This document shows, one piece after another, positions 8,489 to 17,081 of a DNA stretch of 34,179 nucleotides. Origin of the DNA: Burkholderiales bacterium. Its GTDB lineage: Bacteria > Pseudomonadota > Gammaproteobacteria > Burkholderiales > Casimicrobiaceae. The notes beneath the pieces are model-generated. The model made no database searches. It was not told the origin of the DNA and worked only from the letters and a program-made list of their open reading frames with translations. Location of the stretch: positions 1 to 34,179 of the forward strand of contig JAIRJZ010000032.1 in assembly GCA_031260355.1 (NCBI GenBank). Direction: 5' to 3'. A program made the translations under genes and the position numbers. Position 1 is the first letter of the stretch. Every line of letters begins with the position of its first letter.

Positions 8489-8779
8489 TTATCCGGTGGC
8501 AGGGCGGGCACGAAGTCGGCGGTTTTCTTTGGGATCGCAACGCAACGGACGTAACAATTCGACACGATCGCCGTCACGAATTGGTGTGGCGGGTTCGGCG
8601 CGCTGTCCGAAAATCGCATAGGATGCCTCTTCATCGAACGGGAAAACGCCTGACGCACGAGCCACGATGAGGGCGTTGGCGACGGTGCTGTGGGCAGGCA
8701 GCCGGAAGTCGCGCACGACAGCCCGGTTTTGCGTGGCGTAGGCAACGAAAATGGTGATCCATTCGCTCATGGATTCCAT
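8489..8779 (-). CDS. rnfH: RnfH-family ubiquitin-like protein
   Basis: This protein of about 96 residues belongs to the RnfH/UPF0125 family of small beta-grasp proteins. The match is seen in WITIFVAYAT near the start, the central SGVFPFDEEASYAIFGQRA, and the family-typical end GDRVELLRPLRCDPKENRR. The start is uncertain: ATG 8779 (MESMSEW) or ATG 8770 (MSEW) are both plausible, with only a weak GGAAT before the latter. In many proteobacteria it sits beside ratA and opposite smpB. Here it is opposite smpB, but ratA is missing and a PIN-PhoH gene follows. The molecular function of RnfH is not settled. Confidence 0.85.
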   Translation of the reverse strand: MESMSEWITIFVAYATQNRAVVRDFRLPAHSTVANALIVARASGVFPFDEEASYAIFGQRAEPATPIRDGDRVELLRPLRCDPKENRRLRARPATG

Positions 8780-8896
8780 TATGGGGGAAAACTTTTTTCT
8801 TTCAAAGGATAAAAACGGTGTGCGCGGCCAGAAAGAGAGCGCCACAGCGATGGGAAGTTGCGGTTACAATGAAGAAATTCTGTGATTTGAGCCATC

Positions 8897-9355
8897 ATGT
8901 CCATTGTCGATAACCGTAAAGCTTTCCACGATTATTTTGTTGAAGAACGCTTCGAGGCGGGGCTGGTGCTCGACGGTTGGGAAGTGAAGGCGGTGCGCGA
9001 TGGTCGCGCACAACTCAAGGAGGCTTATGTGGTGATCCGTAGCGGCGAACTGTGGTTGCTGGGCGCACATATTACGCCGCTGACATCGGCCTCGACGCAT
9101 GTTCGCGCCGATCCGACGCGTACCCGCAAGCTGCTGATGCACGCATCGGAAATCCGCCGTCTGATCGGGCAAGTGGAGCGCGCCGGATACACCTTGATTC
9201 CGATCAATCTGCATTTCAAGAATGGCCGGATCAAGCTGGAGGTCGGTTTGGCCAAAGGGAAGAAGCAGTACGACAAACGGCAGACGGTAAAGGAGCGCGA
9301 GTGGAACCGCGACAAGCAGCGGTTGCTACGCGACCGTCCGGGGATGGCGCGCTGA
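8897..9355 (+). CDS. smpB: SsrA (tmRNA)-binding protein
   Basis: This 152-residue protein binds tmRNA and delivers it to stalled ribosomes in trans-translation. Family hallmarks are [19 protein letters not shown] at the N-terminus, [16 protein letters not shown], the central [11 protein letters not shown] segment, [15 protein letters not shown], and a basic C-terminal tail ([15 protein letters not shown]). Its length is normal for the family. It is divergent from rnfH across a 117-bp gap. No tmRNA gene is visible in this window. Confidence 0.97.
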   Translation: MSIVDNRKAFHDYFVEERFEAGLVLDGWEVKAVRDGRAQLKEAYVVIRSGELWLLGAHITPLTSASTHVRADPTRTRKLLMHASEIRRLIGQVERAGYTLIPINLHFKNGRIKLEVGLAKGKKQYDKRQTVKEREWNRDKQRLLRDRPGMAR

Positions 9356-9403
9356 AGCAAGCAAGAAAGCAGGGAGAAAGGCTGTTCAACAAAAAGAAAC
9401 GTC

Positions 9404-10153
9404 ATGAAAATTCTGGTTCCGGTAAAAAGAGTCATCGATCCCTCGTTCAAAGTCCGTCTGAAGCCCGATCATTCAGGGCTCGACATGACGTACATGAAAA
9501 TGGTGATGAACCCCTACGACGAAGCGGCGCTGGAAGCGGCGTTGCAACTGAAAGAACGGGGGATGGCGACACAGGTATTGACGGTATCGTGCGGCACGGA
9601 CGATTGCGTGGAGACGTTGCGTACTTCGCTGGCGCTGGGAGCGGACGAGACGCTGTTTATCGAGGCGCGCTACGCGATGACGCCGCTGGTGGTGGCGCGG
9701 CTGCTGAAAGCCGTCGCAGTGCGCGAAGCTTGCGACCTGGTGCTGATCGGTCGTCAGGGAATGGGCAGCGATGGTAACCAGGTGGGACCGATGTTGGCGG
9801 CGTTGTTGGGCTGGCCTTATCTGCCGTTTGCCGAAGCGTTGACGGTCGAGGGGGGGGACGTGCGCGTTCGCAGCAAGACGGATCGAGGTTTTGAGACGCT
9901 TGAAGCGGCCTTGCCGGCGCTGGTCAGCGTCGAGATCGGCTTGGCGGCGCCGCGTTATGTTTCCATGCCCAGTCTGATGAAAGCCAAAAAAAGAAAGATC
10001 GTCGGCGAGGCGGCAGAAGCGCTTGGCGTCGATATGGAAATGGGGGTTGCCGTGGTGCAGTTGCGCAGTCCGCCGGAACGCAATTGCGGCACGCTGTTGC
10101 CCGATGCGGCAGCCCTCGTCGAGCGGTTGCGCGCCGAGACGGGGATTATTTAG
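9404..10153 (+). CDS. etfB: Electron transfer flavoprotein, beta subunit
   Basis: This 249-residue ETF beta subunit binds AMP and, with the alpha subunit, carries electrons from flavin dehydrogenases such as acyl-CoA dehydrogenases towards the quinone pool. Family features are MKILVPVKRVID at the start, MNPYDEAALEAALQLKE, DLVLIGRQGMGSDGNQVGPMLAALLGWP, and the C-terminal SLMKAKKRKI motif where family members are recognised by dehydrogenases. The alpha subunit gene follows 18 bp downstream, so the two form an operon. No acyl-CoA dehydrogenase gene is adjacent, although one often is in relatives. Confidence 0.97.
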   Translation: MKILVPVKRVIDPSFKVRLKPDHSGLDMTYMKMVMNPYDEAALEAALQLKERGMATQVLTVSCGTDDCVETLRTSLALGADETLFIEARYAMTPLVVARLLKAVAVREACDLVLIGRQGMGSDGNQVGPMLAALLGWPYLPFAEALTVEGGDVRVRSKTDRGFETLEAALPALVSVEIGLAAPRYVSMPSLMKAKKRKIVGEAAEALGVDMEMGVAVVQLRSPPERNCGTLLPDAAALVERLRAETGII

Positions 10154-10171
10154 AAACACGTTGGGGAGGGT

Positions 10172-11122
10172 ATGGTGGCGATCTTGATACTGGCCGAGCA
10201 TGCGGAGGGGCGACTGGACGAGGCCACGCGTCGGACAGCGACGGCGGCGCGTTCGCTTAACGGTGATATTCATGTTTTGGTGATGGCCGGCGACGCGCAC
10301 GCTGAAACGCTGTCGCAACAGGCCGCGTCCATCGAAGGAATCGCCCATGTGTGGTGTGCCACGGCCCCCCATCTGGAAGCGCAACTGACCGAAGACACGG
10401 CGGCGCAGGCGCAAGCCGTGCTGGAGCGCGGCGGCTACCGCTATGCGCTGATGTCGAGCAGCTACTTGGGCAAACGGCTGATGCCGTATCTGGCGGCGTT
10501 GCGTGGCACCGATCTGGTGACCGATGTGACGAAGATCGAAACGGAAGACACCTTCGTGCGGCCGGTGTATGCCGGAAGTTTGCTTGTCGTGGAGCGGTTG
10601 AAGAGCGCGGTCAAGTTGCTGACGGTTCGCGCCAACGCTTTTTCTCCTGCCGGTGTGCAAACAGCCGCGCAGGCAGCGGCACCGATCGAAACGGTGCCCC
10701 CGTTACCGCCGAAGCAGGCCGTTCGTCTGGTGGAGCGCCGCAGCGAGCAGTCGTCGCGCCCGGAACTGTCGCGAGCGCGGATCGTGATCGGCTGCGGCCT
10801 CGGCGTGGGAAAAAAGGATATGCCTGCCGTCGAAAAGTTGGCGGACAAGCTCAACGCGGCGATCGGTGTGAGCCGCGCCGTCGTCGAGGAAGAAACGGCG
10901 TCGAGCGACTATCTGCTCGGCCAAACCGGGAAAATCATTGCGCCGGAACTTTATATCGCGCTCGGCATTTCCGGTGCCGTCCAACATCTGGCCGGGGTCA
11001 AGGACAGCAAAGTGATTGTGGCGGTGAACAAGGATCCCAATGCGCCCATTTTCCAGATTGCCGATTACGGAATCGTCGGCGATGTGGCCGAAGTGGTTCC
11101 CGAGTTGGTCGGGTTGCTCTGA
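10172..11122 (+). CDS. etfA: Electron transfer flavoprotein, alpha subunit
   Basis: This 316-residue ETF alpha subunit provides the FAD-binding domain of the heterodimer. The N-terminal alpha/beta domain is followed by the conserved C-terminal FAD domain: IVIGCGLGVG around residue 208, then LLGQTGKIIAPELYIALG, GISGAVQHLAG, KVIVAVNKDPNAPIF and ADYGIVGDVAEVVPEL. The segment between them (AVVEEETASSDYLLGQ) differs somewhat from the common AAVDAG-type sequence. A GGGGAGGG ribosome site precedes the ATG. A strong hairpin terminator follows at 11139. Confidence 0.96.
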   Translation: MVAILILAEHAEGRLDEATRRTATAARSLNGDIHVLVMAGDAHAETLSQQAASIEGIAHVWCATAPHLEAQLTEDTAAQAQAVLERGGYRYALMSSSYLGKRLMPYLAALRGTDLVTDVTKIETEDTFVRPVYAGSLLVVERLKSAVKLLTVRANAFSPAGVQTAAQAAAPIETVPPLPPKQAVRLVERRSEQSSRPELSRARIVIGCGLGVGKKDMPAVEKLADKLNAAIGVSRAVVEEETASSDYLLGQTGKIIAPELYIALGISGAVQHLAGVKDSKVIVAVNKDPNAPIFQIADYGIVGDVAEVVPELVGLL

Positions 11123-11138
11123 TCGGTCGTCGTATCAA

Positions 11139-11168
11139 GCAAAGAGGGCGCTTCGGCGCCCTCTTTGC
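11139..11168 (+). terminator. Strong hairpin after etfA, shared with uspA
   Basis: GCAAAGAGGGCGC pairs perfectly with GCGCCCTCTTTGC around a TTCG tetraloop, a 13-bp stem. It lies between the convergent etfA and universal stress genes, so it probably ends both transcripts, although the T-run is short on either side. Confidence 0.85.
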
Positions 11169-11191
11169 GGGTTAATTTCAGCGCGCCGTCA

Positions 11192-11635
11192 TCAGCGGAT
11201 GACCAGCACCGGCACCGCCGAGTGCGTCAGCACTTTTTGCGTCTCGCTGCCGAGCAGCAAGGCCGAAATACCGCGGCGTCCGTGCGACGCCATCACGATC
11301 AGGTCACAGTCGTTTTCCTTGGCGGCGCCGAGAATCGCTTCCCATGGCGTCGCGGCAAGAACGTGGATGCGTGTGCATGCCACATTGGCTTTTCTGATTT
11401 TGTCTTCCGCCGCCGAAAGGATTTTTTCGGCTTCTTCAGTGACAAAAGCGGCGAATTCTTTTTTGGAAATCGGTTCGTACACGACGCCACCGGCGTAGGC
11501 CGGCAACGGGTAACTGGGCGAGGCGTAGAAAACACAGAGTTTGGCTTTTAACGAAACCGCCAAATCGATGGCCTGGTCGATGGCTTTGTCCGAAAGCGGC
11601 GAACCGTCAGTGGCGACCAGTAAGTTTTTGTACAT
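11192..11635 (-). CDS. Universal stress protein A family
   Basis: This 147-residue cytoplasmic UspA-domain protein starts MYKNLLVATDGSPLSDKA. Near the C-terminus it carries the ATP-binding loop GRRGISALLLGSETQKVL, matching the G-2X-G-9X-G(S/T) pattern, so it is probably of the nucleotide-binding type. The start at 11635 is fixed by an AAGGAG site 7 bp upstream. It is divergent from ccoI. Single-domain Usp genes next to cbb3 loci are often expressed under oxygen limitation, but I see no convincing FNR box in front of this one. Confidence 0.92.
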   Translation of the reverse strand: MYKNLLVATDGSPLSDKAIDQAIDLAVSLKAKLCVFYASPSYPLPAYAGGVVYEPISKKEFAAFVTEEAEKILSAAEDKIRKANVACTRIHVLAATPWEAILGAAKENDCDLIVMASHGRRGISALLLGSETQKVLTHSAVPVLVIR

Positions 11636-11802
11636 GCAGATCTCCTTTAAAGGTTGGAAAAAATACTTGAGAACCACTTGATATGCTGGACGTTTTATGT
11701 CATTTGGTCAAGGGGTTTTTTTCCGGCAGTCAATCAATGTTTCACTTCACAAAGCCGGGATGGGATATTGACCTGACCGAACCGGTACCGTAGAGTCCGC
11801 CC

Positions 11803-14406
11803 ATGTCGAAACCGGTTGAAATCCCTTTGTCGTCCACGGAGGACGTGCGTTTTTGTTATCACTGCGGAACGGAAAATCCGCCGGGTGTACGCTGGCAGTC
11901 TGTCCTGAAGGGGCAGACGCGGACGTTTTGTTGCGCCGGTTGCCAGGCGGTGACGCAGACGATTCACGCGGCGGGGCTGGAAGCGTTTTACGCAACGCGG
12001 ACGGTCGCGGCGCAGACGACGCCGGAGGAGGAACAGGACGAATGGGTTGCCTATGACGACGAAAATGTTGTGCGCGACTTCGTCCGGAAACGGAGCGGCG
12101 GCGAGGATGGCAAAGAGGAGCACGAAATCGCCTTGTTGCTCGAGGGCTTGACCTGCGGTGCTTGTGTGTGGCTGATCGAATCGTGGCTGATGAAGCAACC
12201 CGGTGTCGTCGAGGCACGGGTCAATTTTGCGTCACACCGGGCGACGCTGGTATGGCGCCCCGAAACAACGCCGCTTTCACAATTGTTGCGGGCGGTGGCG
12301 CGCATCGGTTATCGCGCTTACCCCTACGACCCGGCGCGGCGTGACGCCCAGGCACGAAGCGAGCGGCGTTCGTTGTTGTTCCGGATGGGCGTCGCGCTGT
12401 TCGGCATGATGCAGGTGATGATGATGGCGGTGCCGCATTACATCAGCGACGAAGTGTCGGAAGGCACCACGATCCTGCTGCGTTGGGCTAGCCTGGTGCT
12501 GACCTTGCCGGTGATTTTTTATTCAGCGTGGCCCTTTTTCAAGGGAGCCTGGCGCGATGTGTCGATTCGTCGCGTTGGAATGGATGTGCCGATTGCGCTG
12601 GGCGTATCGGTGGCGTTTGCGGCGAGCGTATGGGCCACTTTCCTGGGGAACGGGGCGGTGTATTACGACTCGGTCACGATGTTCGTGGCGTTGCTGCTGG
12701 TGGCGCGTTATTTTGAAATGATGGCGCGAAAGCGTTCCGGCGAAGCCATTGAGGCGATGGCAAGGCAAAGGCCGATACTGGCTGACCGCGTGGCCGATTG
12801 GCCGCATGGGCGGACGTCGCAACCGGTGCCGGCAACGACGCTGGCGGCCGGCGATCATGTGCTGGTGCGGCCGGGCGCGGTGATACCGGCCGATGGGGTG
12901 GTGGTCGACGGGGTGTCGCATGTCGAGGAGGCGGTGTTGACCGGTGAAAGCTGGCCGGTGCGGCGCGCGCCGGGTGACGCGGTGTTTGCCGGTGCGGTCA
13001 ACCGCGAAAGTGTTTTGATCGTACGAGTCCAGGCGGTCGGCGAAGGCACCCGGCTGGCGACGGTTCTGCGACTGGTCGATCGTGCCGCCAGCGAGCGACC
13101 GCGGGTGGCGAGGCTGGCCGACAGGGTGGCGTCTTGGTTTGTTGCGGTGTTGTTGCTGTTGGCGGTTATCGTCGGGTTTGTGTGGTGGCAGATCGAGCCG
13201 TCGCGGACGGTGGAAGTGCTGTTCGCGCTGCTGGTGATCACCTGTCCGTGCGCGTTGTCGCTGGCGACGCCGACGGCATTGTCGGCGGCAGCCGGGGCGC
13301 TGGGTCGTCGTCGCGTGGTGCTGGCGCACGGCGATGCGCTGGAAACGTTGGCGAGAGTGACCACGCTGGTTTTCGACAAAACCGGTACGCTGACCGAAGG
13401 CAAGGTCACGCTTAATGGAATGGAAATTGTCGAAGGCGCCGACAAAGCCAAGTTGCTGTCGATCGCGCAGGCGCTGGAAGCGCCCTCCGAGCACCCGCTG
13501 GCGCGGGCGTTCCGGAGCGAGGCGAAAACGGAGGCGGCGGAAACGGAGGCGGCGGAAACGGCGGCGGAGGCGGCATTGCCGGTGGCGTCGGATTTAACCG
13601 TGTTGTCCGGCAACGGGATCGAAGGGACGATAGACGGTGAGCGTTGGCGGATCGGCCGCTTCGACTATGTGGCGGCGTTGGGTGGCGCAGCGGTGGCGCC
13701 AATGCCCGACGCGTTGATCTGTTTCGTCGAACAACAACCTGCCGGCGACACGGTGGTGTTTCTCGGCAACAGCGACGGCATCCAGGCGGTTTTTGCGCTG
13801 GGCGACGCGTTGCGCCCGCATGCGCGGGAAGTGGTCGCGGCATTGCGCGCAATGGGGATCAAGACGGCGCTGTTATCAGGGGATCGCCGCGAAAACGCCG
13901 AAGCGCTGGCGCAGATACTGGGCATCGAAACGGCGTACGGCGGCTTGTTGCCGGAGGACAAGCGTCGCCACATTCTCGATTGGCAGGCGACAGGCGAAGT
14001 GGTGGCGATGGTAGGCGACGGCGTCAACGACGCGCCGGGGTTGGCGCAGGCGCAGGTGTCGGTCAGCTTGGGCAGTGCCACATCGCTGGCGCAATGGACG
14101 GCCGATGTAGTGATTCTTTCCGACGAGTTGCCGCGGCTGATCGATGCGCTGCGCCATGCGCGGCGCACGCTGACGGTGATCCGTCAGAATTTGAGTTGGG
14201 CAGTAACCTATAACCTGGTGGCGGTGCCGGCGGCGGCGCTGGGCTTGGTGACGCCGTTGCTCGCGGCGTTCTTTATGTCGCTATCGTCGCTGACGGTGGT
14301 GTTGAACGCGCTGCGAATCACGCGGATAAAGAAGGAAGCCGGAGAAAATACCGGCGACGGCAGCGATGGCGGCGATAGGAAGCCGGTACTCAAAATGGTA
14401 TCCTGA
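11803..14406 (+). CDS. ccoI: Copper-translocating P1B-type ATPase of cbb3 oxidase assembly
   Basis: This 867-residue copper-exporting ATPase (CcoI/FixI group) supplies copper for cbb3 oxidase maturation. The N-terminus has a cysteine-rich segment (C18-x2-C21 and C43-C44-x2-C47) followed by a heavy-metal-associated domain with CGAC at C118/C121. Transmembrane helices follow, with the CPC ion-binding motif at 481-483, phosphorylation motif DKTGTLTEG at D525, SEHP with H564, and GDGVNDAPG in the hinge. Residues about 575-590 are a low-complexity insertion made by three 15-bp repeats. Neighbouring ccoS, ccoNOQP, ccoG and ccoH confirm the role. A poor ribosome site and a possible promoter ending near the ATG leave the leader unclear. 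Confidence 0.95.
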   Translation: MSKPVEIPLSSTEDVRFCYHCGTENPPGVRWQSVLKGQTRTFCCAGCQAVTQTIHAAGLEAFYATRTVAAQTTPEEEQDEWVAYDDENVVRDFVRKRSGGEDGKEEHEIALLLEGLTCGACVWLIESWLMKQPGVVEARVNFASHRATLVWRPETTPLSQLLRAVARIGYRAYPYDPARRDAQARSERRSLLFRMGVALFGMMQVMMMAVPHYISDEVSEGTTILLRWASLVLTLPVIFYSAWPFFKGAWRDVSIRRVGMDVPIALGVSVAFAASVWATFLGNGAVYYDSVTMFVALLLVARYFEMMARKRSGEAIEAMARQRPILADRVADWPHGRTSQPVPATTLAAGDHVLVRPGAVIPADGVVVDGVSHVEEAVLTGESWPVRRAPGDAVFAGAVNRESVLIVRVQAVGEGTRLATVLRLVDRAASERPRVARLADRVASWFVAVLLLLAVIVGFVWWQIEPSRTVEVLFALLVITCPCALSLATPTALSAAAGALGRRRVVLAHGDALETLARVTTLVFDKTGTLTEGKVTLNGMEIVEGADKAKLLSIAQALEAPSEHPLARAFRSEAKTEAAETEAAETAAEAALPVASDLTVLSGNGIEGTIDGERWRIGRFDYVAALGGAAVAPMPDALICFVEQQPAGDTVVFLGNSDGIQAVFALGDALRPHAREVVAALRAMGIKTALLSGDRRENAEALAQILGIETAYGGLLPEDKRRHILDWQATGEVVAMVGDGVNDAPGLAQAQVSVSLGSATSLAQWTADVVILSDELPRLIDALRHARRTLTVIRQNLSWAVTYNLVAVPAAALGLVTPLLAAFFMSLSSLTVVLNALRITRIKKEAGENTGDGSDGGDRKPVLKMVS
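13526..13570 (+). repeat. Three 15-bp tandem repeats inside ccoI
   Basis: The unit AAACGGAGGCGGCGG occurs twice exactly (13526-13540, 13541-13555) and once with two changes (13556-13570). Being 15 bp long, it keeps frame and encodes TEAAE-TEAAE-TAAEA in the nucleotide-binding domain just after the SEHP motif. Copy-number change by slippage would alter the loop without frameshift. Confidence 0.85.
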
Positions 14407-14446
14407 CGGAACGAGATTTACGGCGAAGCCGGTTAGGCGGGGGGCG

Positions 14447-14656
14447 ATGGAAATTTTGTGGCTGTTGATCCCGGTGTCGGTGATGTTGGTGCTGATCATC
14501 GGGTGTATTTTCTGGTGGAGCGTCCGGAGCGGGCAGTTCGACGATCTCGACGGTCCGGCTTACCGGGTCTTGGCCGATGACGATACACCGGTGCCGGAAA
14601 CGGCTCCGGACGCTGAAAAGGCTAAAAATAATAGTGATGCAACATATTCGGGGTAA
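14447..14656 (+). CDS. ccoS: cbb3-type oxidase maturation protein CcoS
   Basis: This 69-residue protein has one N-terminal membrane helix (LLIPVSVMLVLIIGCIFW) and the family signature WSVRSGQFDDLDGPAYRVL. CcoS is required to insert cofactors into the CcoN subunit in characterised bacteria. ATG 14447 follows a purine-rich GGCGGGGGGC site. It starts 40 bp after ccoI and is probably co-transcribed with it. Its C-terminal tail of about 25 residues is not conserved-looking. Confidence 0.92.
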   Translation: MEILWLLIPVSVMLVLIIGCIFWWSVRSGQFDDLDGPAYRVLADDDTPVPETAPDAEKAKNNSDATYSG

Positions 14657-14709
14657 CAAAAAATGCCTGTTTCTTTGATCATATTCCTTGCTGATCATGT
14701 AAGGATAAT

Positions 14710-14723
14710 TTGAGCTATATCAT
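14710..14723 (+). promoter_or_regulatory. FNR-type box upstream of ccoN
   Basis: TTGAG-CTAT-ATCAT matches the FNR consensus TTGAT-N4-ATCAA at 8 of 10 defined positions. Its centre (14716.5) lies about 41 bp before the start point predicted from the -10 element at 14745, the classical position for class II activation by FNR/ANR. An fnr gene follows the cco locus. Confidence 0.75.
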
Positions 14724-14744
14724 ACTTTGGCGCTTGCGTTTGGT

Positions 14745-14750
14745 TACAAT
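14745..14750 (+). promoter_or_regulatory. -10 element of the ccoNOQP promoter
   Basis: TACAAT (5/6 to TATAAT) has no good -35 hexamer at the right distance. The FNR box occupies that position, as expected for an activator-dependent promoter. The predicted start near 14757 gives a leader of about 30 bases before ccoN. Confidence 0.6.
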
Positions 14751-14788
14751 GGCGCCACCACTGGGTCAACATATCTGGGGCACATACG

Positions 14789-16231
14789 ATGGCTATAACA
14801 TCATCAAAAGCTGAAGTTTTTAATTACAAGGTTGTCCGCCAATTTGCAATCATGGCGGTGATTTGGGGAATCGTGGGGTTGCTGGTGGGACTGGTGATTT
14901 CAGTCCAATTGCTCTGGCCCGCGTTCAATTTTGATCTTCCTTGGCTGACTTACGGGCGGTTGCGGCCACTGCACACCAACGCAATCATCTTTGCGTTCGG
15001 CGGTTGCGCATTGTTCGGAACGTCATACTACATTGTGCAGCGTACCTGCCAGACGCGGCTTTTCGCCAGCGGACTGGCATCGTTCACATTTTGGGGCTGG
15101 CAGTTGGTCATTCTGCTGGCGGCGCTGTCGCTGATCATGGGCTTTACCACAGGCAAGGAATACGCCGAACTGGAATGGCCGATCGATCTGCTGATCGCGG
15201 TGGTCTGGGTTTCTTATGCAGTCGTGTTTTTCGGTACCCTCGCCATTCGACGTACGCCGCATATTTATGTGGCGAACTGGTTTTACGGGGCAATGATTAT
15301 CGCCATTGCGGTACTGCACATCTTCAACAGCGTCGAAATTCCGGTCACGTTCTTCAAGTCGTATTCGGCTTATGCGGGCGTCCATGATGCGATGGTGCAG
15401 TGGTGGTACGGGCATAACGCCGTGGGCTTCTTCCTGACGGCAGGCTTCCTGGGCATGATGTACTACTTTGTGCCGAAACAGGCCGGACGTCCGATTTACT
15501 CCTACCGGCTGTCGATCGTGCACTTCTGGGCGCTGATCTTCATCTACATGTGGGCGGGCCCGCACCATCTGCTTTACACGGCGTTGCCTGACTGGGCGCA
15601 AACCCTCGGGATGCTGTTCTCGGTGATCCTGCTGGCGCCATCTTGGGGCGGTATGATCAACGGTATCATGACGCTGTCCGGTGCCTGGCACAGGTTGCGT
15701 GAAGATCCGATTCTCAAATTCCTGATCGTGGCGCTGTCGTTCTACGGCATGTCAACCTTCGAAGGTCCGGCATTGTCCATCAAGACGATCAATGCGCTGT
15801 CGCACTACACGGACTGGACCATCGGTCACGTTCACTCGGGCGCGCTGGGATGGGTCGGTTTCATCACCATGGGTAGCCTTTATTACCTGATCCCGCGCTT
15901 GTACGGTCGTACCGAAATGTGGTCGGTCAAGCTGGTCAACATCCATTTCTGGATAGCGACGATCGGTATCGTGCTTTACGTGGCGGCGTTGTGGATTGCC
16001 GGCGTGATGCAGGGTCTGATGTGGCGGGCGGTTCACGAAGACGGTACGTTGGTCTATACCTTCGTTGAAGGCGTCAAGGCGAGCTATCCGTTCTACGTGA
16101 TTCGCTTGGTCGGCGGGCTGCTTTACTTTTTGGGGATGTTGTTGATGTTCTACAACATGTTGAAGACAATAGGGCAGGGCAAGTCGGTTGATGCCGCCGT
16201 TCCGACGGCAACGGCACCTGCACACGCTTGA
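14789..16231 (+). CDS. ccoN: cbb3-type cytochrome c oxidase subunit I
   Basis: This 480-residue catalytic subunit reduces oxygen to water and pumps protons; it holds a low-spin haem b and the haem b3-CuB centre in the inner membrane. About twelve hydrophobic helices are visible. Histidine ligand regions are [39 protein letters not shown] and [13 protein letters not shown], typical of class C haem-copper oxidases. The length is normal. It is transcribed from its own FNR-type promoter, separate from ccoIS. ccoO follows 17 bp after the stop. Confidence 0.98.
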   Translation: MAITSSKAEVFNYKVVRQFAIMAVIWGIVGLLVGLVISVQLLWPAFNFDLPWLTYGRLRPLHTNAIIFAFGGCALFGTSYYIVQRTCQTRLFASGLASFTFWGWQLVILLAALSLIMGFTTGKEYAELEWPIDLLIAVVWVSYAVVFFGTLAIRRTPHIYVANWFYGAMIIAIAVLHIFNSVEIPVTFFKSYSAYAGVHDAMVQWWYGHNAVGFFLTAGFLGMMYYFVPKQAGRPIYSYRLSIVHFWALIFIYMWAGPHHLLYTALPDWAQTLGMLFSVILLAPSWGGMINGIMTLSGAWHRLREDPILKFLIVALSFYGMSTFEGPALSIKTINALSHYTDWTIGHVHSGALGWVGFITMGSLYYLIPRLYGRTEMWSVKLVNIHFWIATIGIVLYVAALWIAGVMQGLMWRAVHEDGTLVYTFVEGVKASYPFYVIRLVGGLLYFLGMLLMFYNMLKTIGQGKSVDAAVPTATAPAHA

Positions 16232-16248
16232 TCACGGGGAGCGCAAGA

Positions 16249-16866
16249 ATGAAATTCTTCTCGCATGAAACACTTGAAACCAAGCTGCCGTGGTTGATTA
16301 TTGCCATCGTGGTTGTCATCAGCATCGGCGGACTTGCTCTGAACGTGCCTCTCTTCTTCCAGCCATCGGCGACTGAGCCGGTGGCGGGGCTGAAGCCGTA
16401 CACGGCGCTGCAACTGGAAGGACGCGACATCTACATCCGCGAAGGCTGCCACGGCTGCCACTCGCAGATGATTCGCCCCTTCCGTTCGGAAGCCGCGCGC
16501 TACGGGCACTACTCGGTCGCCGGAGAGTTCGTTTACGACCATCCGTTCCAGTTCAGCTCGCACCGCAGAGGGCCGGATCTGGCGCGGATCGGAGGCAAGT
16601 TTTCCGACGAATGGCATCGCGTGCACATGATCAATCCGCGTTCGGTCGTGCCGGAATCCAACATGCCCAACTATCCGTGGCTGGAGAAAGCGCCGGCCAA
16701 CGAAAAGATCATCGCCAGAAAGATGAAAGCGTTGCGGTTTGTCGGTGTGCCTTATACGGATGCGGATATCGAGTCGGCTCCCGGAGAATTGGCCGGGAAG
16801 ACGGAAATGGACGCGCTGATTGCCTACATGCAGGTACTCGGCATCCACGTGAAGAGCGTGAGGTAA
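16249..16866 (+). CDS. ccoO: cbb3-type cytochrome c oxidase subunit II (monohaem c)
   Basis: This 205-residue membrane-anchored c-type cytochrome has an N-terminal anchor helix ([20 protein letters not shown]) and a periplasmic domain. The haem c site is [12 protein letters not shown] with C67, C70 and H71; downstream methionines such as that in [10 protein letters not shown] are candidate axial ligands. It passes electrons from CcoP to CcoN. The start at 16249 follows a GGGGAGCG ribosome site; an upstream ATG overlapping the ccoN stop is less likely. Confidence 0.97.
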   Translation: MKFFSHETLETKLPWLIIAIVVVISIGGLALNVPLFFQPSATEPVAGLKPYTALQLEGRDIYIREGCHGCHSQMIRPFRSEAARYGHYSVAGEFVYDHPFQFSSHRRGPDLARIGGKFSDEWHRVHMINPRSVVPESNMPNYPWLEKAPANEKIIARKMKALRFVGVPYTDADIESAPGELAGKTEMDALIAYMQVLGIHVKSVR

Positions 16867-16871
16867 CGGCG

Positions 16872-17081
16872 GTGGAAGGGGTAACGTTTGCAGGTTCGGC
16901 CATCACGGTACTGGCAGTGCTGACTTTTGCCGGTATCGTGGTTTGGGCCTACAGCAGCGGACGCAAAAAGCGTTTCGATCAGGCGGCACAAGCGCCGTTT
17001 GCGTTATCCGATGACGCTGAAGGTATAGGTAGCGGCAATTCAATCAATCAAGATATTGATCAACGGGGACGTCAACCATGA
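16872..17081 (+). CDS. ccoQ: cbb3-type oxidase small subunit CcoQ
   Basis: This 69-residue single-helix protein begins with GTG at 16872, eight bases after a GAGG site, with its helix in AGSAITVLAVLTFAGIVVWAYSSGRKKRFDQAA. The FxG-x-W-AYSSGRK pattern after the helix is typical of CcoQ/FixQ. CcoQ stabilises the oxidase and is not catalytic. The stop overlaps the ccoP ATG by 4 bp. The tail is variable and polar. Confidence 0.88.
   Translation: MEGVTFAGSAITVLAVLTFAGIVVWAYSSGRKKRFDQAAQAPFALSDDAEGIGSGNSINQDIDQRGRQP

Noticed and set aside
11636-11802. Possible FNR boxes between uspA and ccoI (TTGACC, ATCAAG half sites)
   Set aside because: No pair has the TTGAT-N4-ATCAA spacing; only half sites are present.
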